Origin: Pseudomonadota bacterium
GTDB lineage: Bacteria; Myxococcota; Polyangia; Polyangiales; Polyangiaceae
DNA length: 9,751 bases
Direction of reading: 5' to 3'
Assembly: GCA_023419055.1 (NCBI GenBank)
Contig: JAEZYO010000834.1
Coordinates: 1-9,751, forward strand
In this document: one piece after another, positions 1 to 8,230 of the stretch
How positions within the stretch are numbered: the first letter of the stretch is position 1
Layout of the letters: every line of letters starts with the position of its first letter
The notes under the pieces: generated by a model
The model's input: the letters and a program-made list of their open reading frames with translations, nothing else
The model's database searches: none
Told to the model about the DNA's origin: nothing
Made by a program: the position numbers and the translations under genes

Positions 1-552
1 TGCAGCATCCCCGGGGGTGAACCCAGCCAGGGCGACATTTGTACGAAGGACTGCCTGAACTCCACGTGCGCCAGCGATCGCGGGCGGCGTGTGTGCACTT
101 GCGAGGGCGGCACCTTCGTGCAGTGCGCGTGCCTGCCACCCGACGAGTGGCCCTACGACGAGGTGCCCGCCGCGCCGTACTGCGATCGGCTCACCGGAGA
201 GCCGAAGTACCTCATCGGCGATCGCTGCACCCTGGGCGAACAGTGCCTCAGCAGCACCGCCCCCGGGCAGAGCTGCGTCTGCGCCACCACCGCGACGAGC
301 TCGGTACCCGCCTGGCAGTGCGGGCTCGCCGCCAATCAGGGTGTCCCCTCCGGCGCGCCCGAGTGCGAGAGCCTGGGCTCGGGCCTGCAGGCGGTGCTGA
401 AGAACAAGCCTTGCACCACCGAGTGGCAGCTGTGCATCGCTCGCGACTACAACCCGGAAGGGACGTCTCCTCGCGGTTGTGGCTGCTTCATGAAGGACGG
501 CTCGCTCGAGTGGTACTGCGGCTCCACCAACCGCTGGTGGCGAGCGGAGTAG
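1..552 (+). CDS. Cys-rich repeat secreted protein, 3' part only
   Basis: The frame is open from the first base, so the gene starts left of the window; 183 residues are visible up to a TAG stop. I do not recognise a named family. Twenty of the 183 residues are Cys. They fall in a repeated pattern: modules begin at Cys14, Cys76 and Cys138 (exactly 62 residues apart), each with C-T, a second Cys, then a C-x-C pair (32/34, 92/94, 160/162) and a closing Cys (42, 107, 173), the last two preceded by W-x or W-Y. The linkers also match (VPAAPYC at 55-61 versus VPSGAPEC at 115-122). Such density points to a disulphide-bonded protein outside the cytoplasm, in keeping with Cys-rich surface proteins common in Polyangia; the signal peptide would be off the window. 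An internal GTG at base 91 is not a believable start because Cys-rich repeat sequence continues upstream of it. The pectate lyase follows after 38 bases on the same strand. Function unknown. Confidence 0.8.
   Translation, partial: CSIPGGEPSQGDICTKDCLNSTCASDRGRRVCTCEGGTFVQCACLPPDEWPYDEVPAAPYCDRLTGEPKYLIGDRCTLGEQCLSSTAPGQSCVCATTATSSVPAWQCGLAANQGVPSGAPECESLGSGLQAVLKNKPCTTEWQLCIARDYNPEGTSPRGCGCFMKDGSLEWYCGSTNRWWRAE
40..519 (+). repeat. Three tandem ~62-residue Cys-rich protein modules
   Basis: This is a protein-level repeat. Module starts are Cys14, Cys76 and Cys138 of the visible product (bases 40, 226 and 412). Each module has the order C-T-x(2-5)-C, a variable loop, C-x-C, x(7-12), C. The first two are also joined to the next module by a similar VP-rich linker with its own Cys (61 and 122). 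The DNA itself has diverged, so this is an old duplication and not a recent direct repeat. It could continue left of the window. Confidence 0.55.
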
Positions 553-582
553 CCGGCCGAGCACCGAAATCGACGATGTACC

Positions 583-587
583 AAGGA
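583..587 (+). promoter_or_regulatory. Probable ribosome binding site of the pectate lyase
   Basis: AAGGA lies three bases before the ATG at 591. The spacing is short, but the other candidate ATG (576) has no comparable purine stretch. This site together with the lipoprotein signal favours 591. Confidence 0.4.
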
Positions 588-590
588 CCC

Positions 591-1403
591 ATGTTCCAGC
601 GTCTCTTGCGAGCGTTCAGCGCTTCGCTCCTGCTCGTCGCTTGCGGCGCCGCCGAAAAGCCGATCGAGTATCACAACCGCCACCCGAACCCGTCGCCGCT
701 CGTGAAGTGGCCCAAGGCGCGGGGCGAGGTGGAGGTCGACGCCACGATCCGCGTGCTCGGCAGCCAGACCTTCGACGGGAAGATGCAGCGCTTCTACGGC
801 GTCGACGACATGGGCACGAGCAGCCAGGAAGAAAGTCAGGATCCGATGTTCCGCCTCTCCGACGGGGCGACGCTCGAGAACGTGATCCTCGGGGATCCGG
901 CGGCTGACGGCATCCACTGCTACGGCTCCTGCACCCTCAAGAACGTGTGGTGGGAGCGCGTCGGTGAAGACGCGGCCACCTTCCGCGGGCAGCAGCCGGA
1001 CGACGTGATGCTGATCGACGGCGGCGGCGCGAGCGGCGCGATGGACAAGGTGTTCCAGAACAACGGCGTCGGCACCATGATCATCAAGAACTTCTACGTC
1101 GAGCACTTCGGCAAGCTCTACCGCTCCTGCGGCAACTGCAGCCGTCAGGCGGCGCGTACGGTCGTGGTCGAGAACGTGACCGCCCTCATCGGACCGAAGT
1201 CGTCGTGCCTCGTCGGCCTCAACGAAAACTACGGGGACAGGGCGATCTTCCGCGGCATGAACCGCTTCTTCACCGAGGCGAAGCCCAAGTTCCCGATCTG
1301 CCAGCGCTTCATGGGGAACGCGCGCGGTCTCGAGCCGAAGAAGACGACGACCGGCCCCGACGCGAACTGCGTTTACGACGACGGCAACGTACAGATTCGC
1401 TAG
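591..1403 (+). CDS. Pectate lyase, polysaccharide lyase family 3, lipoprotein
   Basis: Cleaves polygalacturonate (de-esterified pectin) by Ca2+-dependent beta-elimination outside the cytoplasm. The 270-residue product starts with a lipoprotein signal: MFQRLLR, a hydrophobic core and the lipobox LVAC with Cys18; the +2 residue is Gly, not the Asp linked to inner-membrane retention in enterics. The rest is a single PL3 parallel beta-helix domain (Pfam Pectate_lyase), roughly residues 45-260. Family hallmarks are visible: HCYGSC (109-114), VWWERVGEDAATF (119-131) with an acidic pair E126/D127 for calcium, DKVFQ (152-156), and GKLYRSCGNC (174-183). Lys153, Lys175 and Arg178 keep the spacing of the catalytic and substrate-binding Lys/Lys/Arg known from Bacillus Pel-15. 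GLNENYGD follows at 209-216. The frame stays open upstream to base 39, but that part only shadows the Cys-rich gene, so ATG 591 (or 576, giving five more residues) is the real start. uxaB follows after 22 bases, which suggests one transcript. Substrate is inferred from the family. Confidence 0.9.
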   Translation: MFQRLLRAFSASLLLVACGAAEKPIEYHNRHPNPSPLVKWPKARGEVEVDATIRVLGSQTFDGKMQRFYGVDDMGTSSQEESQDPMFRLSDGATLENVILGDPAADGIHCYGSCTLKNVWWERVGEDAATFRGQQPDDVMLIDGGGASGAMDKVFQNNGVGTMIIKNFYVEHFGKLYRSCGNCSRQAARTVVVENVTALIGPKSSCLVGLNENYGDRAIFRGMNRFFTEAKPKFPICQRFMGNARGLEPKKTTTGPDANCVYDDGNVQIR

Positions 1404-1416
1404 TCGAGCGGACCTC

Positions 1417-1421
1417 GGAGG
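1417..1421 (+). promoter_or_regulatory. Ribosome binding site of uxaB
   Basis: GGAGG stands four bases before the ATG at 1426 and is the best Shine-Dalgarno match in the window. It fixes the start of uxaB and lies in the 22-base gap after the pectate lyase stop. Confidence 0.75.
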
Positions 1422-1425
1422 CAAC

Positions 1426-2934
1426 ATGCCAGCGCTGAATCGAACATTCTTGTCGGAGGGGGCCCCCCGGGCAGAGATCACGCGCGCGCGAGTGGGCAAG
1501 CCCGTGCGCGTGCTCCAGATCGGCGACGGCAACTTCTTGCGCGGGTTCGCCGACGCGATGATCGACACCGCGAACGGCGCCGGATTGCTGAACGCCTCGA
1601 TCAGCGTCGTGCAGCCACTTTCCCGCGGAATCGCTCGCGAGCTCCGCGATCAGGACTGTCTCTTCACCGTGCTCCTGCGCGGCATCGAGCGAGGCGCCCC
1701 CACCGAGTCGAAGCGCATCGTCAGCGCCGTGGACGAGGCGTTCGACCCTTACACCGAGTGGCAGAGCGTGCTCGCTCGAGCGGCCGACCCCGCGCTCAGG
1801 TTCGTGATCTCGAACACGACGGAGGCGGGCATCGCGCGTTACGAAGAGCCCTTCGTCGCCGGGCAAGCGCCGGCGAGCTTCCCGGCCAAAGTGACCGCGC
1901 TGCTCAAGGCTCGCTTCGAGGCGCTCGGGGGACGCAAGGGAAACGGGCTCGTCTTTCTCCCCTGCGAGCTCATCGAACGAAACGGCGAGGCGCTGCGGAG
2001 CATCGTCCTCGAGCACGCGGAGGCCTGGCAGCTCCCGGTCGAGTTCATGCAGTGGGTGCGTGACGAGAACGGGTTCTCGAACACGCTCGTGGATCGCATC
2101 GTGCCGGGCTACCCCGCGAGCGAAGCCGAGGCTCTGTTCGATCGGCTGGGCTACCGCGACCCGCTGTTGGTCTCGGCGGAGCCGTTTCACCTCTGGGTGA
2201 TCGAGGGACCAGCGGAGCTCGCGCGCGAGCTGCCGCTCGCCCAGGCCGGCCTGAACGTGATCTTCACCTCGAACCTGGCTCCGTACCGCACGCGCAAGGT
2301 TCGCGTCCTGAACGGCGCGCACACGGCGACCGCGCTCGCGAGCTACCTCGCCGGCCTTCGCACCGTGCGCGAGATGACCGAAGATCCGCTAGTTTCGCGC
2401 TTTTTGCGCCAAGTGGTCTTCGATGAAATAGTCCCGTTCGTCCCGCTGCCGGACGCCGAACGGCGCGCCTACGCAGAGACCATCCTCGAGCGTTTCGCGA
2501 ACCCTTTCATCCGACACGAGCTCATCTCGATCTCGCTGAACTCGATTTCCAAGTGGCAAGTTCGCGTCCTACCGACGCTCGAGGACTACGTCGACGATCG
2601 AGGTCGACCCGCGCCAGGGCTTGCGTTCTCGCTTGCGGCGCTCATCCGCTTTTACCGCGGCTCTTTCACCTCGGAGAACGACTTCGTCGGTGAAGGCGGG
2701 AGCCCGTATCCGATCCGCGACGATCGCGAGCTCCTCGCCTTCATGGCCGAGGCCTGGCGTGCCGTGAAACAGCCGAGCGACCTCGACGCTCTGACGCGCA
2801 GGTTGCTCTCCGAGCCCCGCCTCTGGGGGAAGAGTCTGGAGTGCGTTCCAGGCCTCTCGGACCTCGTGAGCGCGTCGCTCCGCCGCATCGAGCAGGATGG
2901 GATCAGAGCAGCGCTGTCGAACGTGCTTTCGTAG
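1426..2934 (+). CDS. uxaB: Tagaturonate reductase (altronate oxidoreductase)
   Basis: Reduces D-tagaturonate to D-altronate with NADH in the cytosol, the second step of the isomerase route of galacturonate breakdown (EC 1.1.1.58). The 502-residue product aligns along its whole length with my memory of E. coli UxaB (483 residues). The N-terminal Rossmann part has VLQIGDGNFLRGF (29-41), matching the enteric IIQFGEGNFLRAF, then RFVISNTTEAGI (125-136), FLPCELIERNG (177-187) and NTLVDRIVPGYP (219-230). The C-terminal catalytic domain carries the long-chain polyol dehydrogenase signature K-x5-N-x2-H as Lys291, Asn296 and His299. The near-identical NTTEAGI and CELI blocks favour UxaB over mannitol or fructuronate (UxuB) dehydrogenases of the same superfamily. 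It lies 22 bases after a pectate lyase, so it probably acts on galacturonate released from pectin. UxaC, UxaA and a transporter are not in the window. Its stop is five bases from the stop of the convergent DUF1501 gene. Confidence 0.92.
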   Translation: MPALNRTFLSEGAPRAEITRARVGKPVRVLQIGDGNFLRGFADAMIDTANGAGLLNASISVVQPLSRGIARELRDQDCLFTVLLRGIERGAPTESKRIVSAVDEAFDPYTEWQSVLARAADPALRFVISNTTEAGIARYEEPFVAGQAPASFPAKVTALLKARFEALGGRKGNGLVFLPCELIERNGEALRSIVLEHAEAWQLPVEFMQWVRDENGFSNTLVDRIVPGYPASEAEALFDRLGYRDPLLVSAEPFHLWVIEGPAELARELPLAQAGLNVIFTSNLAPYRTRKVRVLNGAHTATALASYLAGLRTVREMTEDPLVSRFLRQVVFDEIVPFVPLPDAERRAYAETILERFANPFIRHELISISLNSISKWQVRVLPTLEDYVDDRGRPAPGLAFSLAALIRFYRGSFTSENDFVGEGGSPYPIRDDRELLAFMAEAWRAVKQPSDLDALTRRLLSEPRLWGKSLECVPGLSDLVSASLRRIEQDGIRAALSNVLS

Positions 2935-2939
2935 GCTCC

Positions 2940-4160
2940 TCAGGCGCGGATCAGCCCCAGGCGTCGCTCCGCGCGGATCGGGTAACCCGGGAAGATCCGC
3001 GTCATGTCTCGCACGCCGAGCTGTCGCTCGCAAAGCTCGGCCAACACGTCGCGGTAGTCCGTCGTCACCGGTAAATCGCGACGTTCATGGAGGTGCGCCG
3101 GCGCGAGCCCGTCGAACGCGCCGTAGATCCTGCCGCCGTTCACCTTGCCTCCGAGCACCAGCATGGCGCTGCCGTGGCCGTGATCGGTGCCGCCCGAGCC
3201 GTTCTGGCGCACCGTGCGCCCGAACTCGCTCATCACCAGGACGACCACGTCGCCGAAGCGTGATCCGAGGTCGGCGCGGAGCGCCGCGAGCGAGCTTCCG
3301 AGCAGCTCGAAGTTCTTGGCGAGCTCGCCCTGCTCGCCGTTCCCCTGGTTACGGTGAGTATCCCACCCGCCGAGGTCGACCCACGCCGCTCGCAAACCGA
3401 CCCTGGCCTTGATGAGCGCCCCGATCTCGCGGAAAGCTCGGCCGCGTTTCGGATAACGAGCGCCGTTCTCCGCTGTCCCATGCCGCTCGACGAGTGGCTT
3501 CAAGCGCCGTGAGACCTCGAGCGCGCGGCGTCCGGAGACGAGCGCCGGCTCGCGACCTTCGGCGTAGAGATCGTCGAAGCCTTGCAGCAACGGCCCCTTT
3601 GCGGCGACGTGAAAGTCGCCGAGGCTCCGCACCGAGATGGCGGGAGCGAAGCCACGAAGCGCGAGCGGCGCCTTGTCCGAGAGAGAGAGCGCGGGCAACG
3701 TCCCGAGCTCGCCGGGTAAGAGGCTCGAGAGCGCGCGGCCGAGCCAGCCTACCTGGCGCGCGCTCGACGCGCCGAGGACGCCGGTTTCCATGTGGTCCTG
3801 CGCCGCGAAATGCGAGCGCGTGGGGTGCGGAGAGCCCGCGTTCGCCACGATCGCGAGCTCCTTCGCGCTGAAGGCGGCTAGGAGCGGCGCGAGGCGCGGG
3901 TGAAGCCCGAAGCGGCCGTCGAGATCGAGCGCGCCCCCTGCTTCCCCAGGGCGCGCCACGGCGATCCTCGGGCGATAGCGGTAGTAGTTCGGGTCGGAGT
4001 GGGGCACGAGCAAGCTCAGGCCGTCCATCGCTCCGCGCAGGAACACGCCGATGAACGTCGGCGGGGGCGCCGGCCGTGCCTCTTCGGCGACGGCGCGATC
4101 CAGGGCGAACCAAGAGAGGCCCCCTGCGAGCAGCGCTCGTCGAGACACGGAGCGCGTCAC
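2940..4160 (-). CDS. DUF1501 family protein with Tat signal
   Basis: Member of the DUF1501 family, whose fold is related to sulfatases and alkaline phosphatases; the biochemical role is not established. The 406-residue product starts with a twin-arginine signal: SVSRRALLAGG (Arg7-Arg8), a hydrophobic stretch and a likely cleavage after AVA (23-25), so it should be exported folded. Family blocks in order are LRGAMDGL (41-48), RSHFAAQD (115-122), LGGWDTH (263-269), MSEFGRT (310-316) and GTDHGHG (324-330), which contain the expected metal-type Asp/His residues, followed by VLGGKVNGG. The start is the GTG whose last bases overlap the stop of the upstream DUF1800 gene (GTGA, bases 4157-4160), a sign of translational coupling. 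The frame is open farther upstream to 4742, but that part is antisense-type noise inside the DUF1800 gene. DUF1800 followed by DUF1501 is a recurrent gene pair in Planctomycetes, Proteobacteria and Myxococcota. Confidence 0.9.
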   Translation of the reverse strand: MTRSVSRRALLAGGLSWFALDRAVAEEARPAPPPTFIGVFLRGAMDGLSLLVPHSDPNYYRYRPRIAVARPGEAGGALDLDGRFGLHPRLAPLLAAFSAKELAIVANAGSPHPTRSHFAAQDHMETGVLGASSARQVGWLGRALSSLLPGELGTLPALSLSDKAPLALRGFAPAISVRSLGDFHVAAKGPLLQGFDDLYAEGREPALVSGRRALEVSRRLKPLVERHGTAENGARYPKRGRAFREIGALIKARVGLRAAWVDLGGWDTHRNQGNGEQGELAKNFELLGSSLAALRADLGSRFGDVVVLVMSEFGRTVRQNGSGGTDHGHGSAMLVLGGKVNGGRIYGAFDGLAPAHLHERRDLPVTTDYRDVLAELCERQLGVRDMTRIFPGYPIRAERRLGLIRA

Positions 4161-5767
4161 TGGCGTTGAAACTCCGGGCTCGCGAGCAACAGGGCGAAGC
4201 AGATCCGCCGGCGTTCCTCGGGGTTCGTCTCGTGGTCGAGCGCGGTGCGCACGGCCTCGAGCGTGCGCTCGCTCGCCCGCCCACCGAGGAGCAGCGCGCT
4301 CACGCGCTCGATGAGCTCTTCCTTGGAGCTCGAGAGCGGCGCCAGCGGCTCGAGGTCGAACTTCAAGCCTCGGTAGCTCCCCGAGGCGACGGCGATGGCG
4401 AAGTTCATCCGCGCGAGCATCCCGCCGCTGCTCGCCCACTCGGGCGCGGCTTCCGGGTAGCCCGCCGGCACGCGCTCGCCCAGGACGGGCTCTCCGAGTC
4501 CGGCGAGACCGCGAGCGAGCGCGCGACTCCCGTCGGGCACGGCGCCCAGGGCTCGTGCCGTCGTCGTCACGAGCTCCACCGGTGTCTTCAGTTTGGTGCC
4601 GCGCACCTCCGGAGCCCAGAACGACGGCTCGGCGACGATCGCGCGAATCAGGGCCTTGATCTCGCCTCCGGAGGCGATGAACGCCCGCGCTCCCGCGTCG
4701 ACGCATGGCGCGGGCGGGTCGTCCGCGACGAGTCGCGCGCACAGCTTGCTCGCGACGTGGCGAGCGGTCGACGGGTGTCCGACCAAAAGCTCGACCAGAC
4801 GAGGCAGCTCCTCGGCTCCGCCTCCCGCCGCGAACACCTCTCCGAGGACCACCTTCTCCGCGGAGTCGTGGCGCTTCGGCTGAAAGACGTACTCGAGCCG
4901 CCCGCGGGACAGGCGAGTGACCCCGTGCCCGGTCAGGATGCGGGCCACCGCGACGACGTCCGCCTGGGTGTATCCACCGTCGACGCCGAGCGTGTGGAGC
5001 TCGAGCAGCTCTCGCGCGTAATTCTCGTTGAGGCCACGCTTGCCGCGTTTCGCTCGCTTCCCCTTCGAGGCGACCACGCTCTCCGCGTTGTCGAGATAAA
5101 CGAGCATCGCGGGATGGCGTGCGGTCGCGAGCACGAGGTCCGAGAAGCGGCCGAGGGCGTGCGGACGGATCGCTCGCTCGACGTAGTCACCGGCGAAGAG
5201 CCTCACAAAGCCCTTCTTGAAGTAGACATTGAAGTGATTGGTCCAGAAGTCGACCATCACCTCCTCCACCTGGCGCTCGCTCACGATGTGACGCGTCAGC
5301 TCGACGCTCGCGAGCAAAGCCTCGTGCTCCCGGTAGAAAGGCTTGAGCTCCTTCCCGAGCTGCCTCGAGGAGCGCACCTCTTCCTCCCAACCCTCGCCGA
5401 GCCAGCCTTCGACGAGCTCGGCCGGCGGGGCGAGGGCGTCGCGATACGGGCTGATGAGCGGATCCAGCAGCGGAGTCTCCGCGGGCCCCGCCAATTGTGC
5501 GTCGAGCCAGCGCTCCGCTCCGAGCTTGCTCACTCGCTCGAGCTCCCCCGGGCGAGCCCCGAAGGCGAGGCGGTTCATCAGATGGCGCGCGTCCGAAAGG
5601 GCGTCCTCGGCGCTCGGCGGCTCGGACGTCTTTGCGGGAGAGACTGCGACGGCCGCGGCGGGTGCCCCCGGTGGGGACGCCCCGGCTTCTAGCGGCCTCG
5701 CGGGTGTGGCGCAGGAGCCCAGCAGACCGAGGGCCAAGGCTAGTGAGGGGCCGAGACGGAGCTCCAT
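4157..5767 (-). CDS. DUF1800 family lipoprotein
   Basis: DUF1800 family protein of unknown activity, usually encoded next to a DUF1501 protein as here. The 536-residue product begins MELRLGPSLALALGLLGSC, with a lipobox LGSC (Cys19), followed by an Ala/Pro-rich linker to about residue 55, so it should be a lipid-anchored envelope protein. Family blocks in order are HLMNRLAFG (62-70), MVDFWTNHFNV (171-181), NENYARELLELHTLG (247-261) continuing into GGYTQADV and ARILTGHG, KRHDSAEKVVLG (298-309) and HPSTARHVASKLCARL (331-346). I chose ATG 5767 because the signal peptide starts there; the frame continues upstream to 6409 only as a shadow of the methyltransferase. The Shine-Dalgarno site is weak. 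It is separated by 59 bases from the methyltransferase stop and overlaps the DUF1501 start by four bases, so the two DUF genes are surely cotranscribed. Confidence 0.92.
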   Translation of the reverse strand: MELRLGPSLALALGLLGSCATPARPLEAGASPPGAPAAAVAVSPAKTSEPPSAEDALSDARHLMNRLAFGARPGELERVSKLGAERWLDAQLAGPAETPLLDPLISPYRDALAPPAELVEGWLGEGWEEEVRSSRQLGKELKPFYREHEALLASVELTRHIVSERQVEEVMVDFWTNHFNVYFKKGFVRLFAGDYVERAIRPHALGRFSDLVLATARHPAMLVYLDNAESVVASKGKRAKRGKRGLNENYARELLELHTLGVDGGYTQADVVAVARILTGHGVTRLSRGRLEYVFQPKRHDSAEKVVLGEVFAAGGGAEELPRLVELLVGHPSTARHVASKLCARLVADDPPAPCVDAGARAFIASGGEIKALIRAIVAEPSFWAPEVRGTKLKTPVELVTTTARALGAVPDGSRALARGLAGLGEPVLGERVPAGYPEAAPEWASSGGMLARMNFAIAVASGSYRGLKFDLEPLAPLSSSKEELIERVSALLLGGRASERTLEAVRTALDHETNPEERRRICFALLLASPEFQRQ

Positions 5768-5826
5768 CGCGCCCGGAAAGGATGCCGCTCGCGCCGGCTG
5801 AATGCAAAGGCCGGGCGGAGCGCCGC

Positions 5827-6543
5827 TCAACGCGGCGGCGCGGCTTCGATTTCCTCGGGGAGCTCGGGGTCGCGCGTGTCGCTGCGTGTCGCCTGATCGC
5901 CCACCAAGACCAAGCGGCGCGCGGCGCGGCAGCGCTTCGCGCTCAGGTCCACCCCGACCGCGTCGAACCCAACCGCGTTTGCCACGGCGAGGACCGTCCC
6001 CTGGCCGCAGAACGGGTCCACGACGGTCCGCGTCGCGGTTTCGTGCTTCAGGAAAGAGCACGCCAGACGACAAGCCTCCACGCCCATCGCACGGCTCCAC
6101 GGCATGTGGCCGCTCTCCGGCAAGACGTCGGGCCCCGGCCGCTTCACCGCGTCGCTCACCACACTCGCAAAGCAGAGCAGGTGTGAGTACGTGGCGCGCC
6201 CGTGGCTGATCGTGCCGGCGGGCTTCCGGCAAACGATCTTGTGCCAAAGTAGGAGCTTGCCCTCTTCCTCGGCGGCCCGCTGCACGAGGTAGCCCTTGTC
6301 GATCCACACGCCTTCGTGGCGGATGTCGCTCTGGAAGAAGATCGCGACTCCGCTCTCGGGCACCCAGCGGAGAACGGTGCGCGCCGCCTCCACGAACCAC
6401 GCCTTCCACCCGTCGAATCCGAGCGCCGGAACCTCCGAGACGTCCGGCAACGAGGTCACGACGCTCGTTTCGGGCGCCGCCTCACGACTCGCGAGCCAGC
6501 TCAACGCTTCCGCCTGAAACACCTCGCGAGCGGGACCTTGCAT
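5827..6543 (-). CDS. Permuted SAM-dependent methyltransferase, DNA-methylase-like
   Basis: The 238-residue product resembles beta-class amino-methyltransferases (motif IV before motif I). The motif I and G-loop region is VVDPFCGQGT (174-183), followed by GFDAVGVDL (192-200) whose Asp199 should contact the SAM ribose. The middle has LLWHKIVCRKPAG (98-110), ISHGRATYSHLLCF (112-125), in the place where CcrM-type enzymes have their W-RK and the block before the target region. Where motif IV, (D/N/S)PP(Y/W/F), is expected, the sequence reads VTSLPD (29-34). The protein lacks the HPTQKP-type motif X; residues 145-156 around GHMPWSRAMG stand there instead. No restriction endonuclease or specificity gene is nearby. 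The target (DNA, RNA or other) cannot be read from sequence. Start ATG 6543 has only a weak purine site (GAAG). It is divergent from the ABC-F gene with 56 bases between starts. Confidence 0.75.
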   Translation of the reverse strand: MQGPAREVFQAEALSWLASREAAPETSVVTSLPDVSEVPALGFDGWKAWFVEAARTVLRWVPESGVAIFFQSDIRHEGVWIDKGYLVQRAAEEEGKLLLWHKIVCRKPAGTISHGRATYSHLLCFASVVSDAVKRPGPDVLPESGHMPWSRAMGVEACRLACSFLKHETATRTVVDPFCGQGTVLAVANAVGFDAVGVDLSAKRCRAARRLVLVGDQATRSDTRDPELPEEIEAAPPR

Positions 6544-6599
6544 CGAAACTTCGCGGGAAAACCTACTTTGCCCCGGGGCTCCGTGCTAGGCCGTCGCGC
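6544..6599. promoter_or_regulatory. Divergent intergenic region, presumed promoters
   Basis: The 56 bases between the divergent methyltransferase and ABC-F starts should hold the upstream signals of one or both genes. I see no -35/-10 pair good enough to name. Visible are a small inverted repeat CGAA-AC-TTCG directly before the methyltransferase ATG, an A/T-richer patch around 6557-6569 and a CCCCGGGG palindrome at 6571-6578. Confidence 0.35.
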
Positions 6600-8222
<1,623 letters not shown>

Positions 8223-8230
8223 GCGGCGCT

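Noticed and set aside
39..590. Upstream extension of the pectate lyase frame
   Set aside because: This part is an out-of-frame reading of the Cys-rich gene, with Arg/Ala/His-rich composition; the signal peptide and ribosome site support the start at 591.
447..2322. Two long - strand frames (447-1568 and 1309-2322) opposite the pectate lyase and uxaB
   Set aside because: Both are antisense to well-identified genes and show no domain or starting signal.
2935..2939. Bidirectional terminator between uxaB and DUF1501
   Set aside because: Only five bases separate the convergent stops and no hairpin with a T-run is visible around them.
4076..5692. 538-codon open frame on the + strand opposite DUF1800
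   Set aside because: Antisense shadow of the DUF1800 gene with Arg/Glu/Ala-rich, motif-free translation.
5820..5837. Hairpin CGCCGC-loop-GCGGCG at the methyltransferase stop, as a terminator
   Set aside because: The stem is only six G/C pairs, expected by chance here, and no T-run follows on either strand.
5827..6543. Methyltransferase as part of a restriction-modification or other defence island
   Set aside because: Neighbours are an exported DUF pair and an ABC-F gene; there is no nuclease, helicase, specificity subunit or mobile element in the window.
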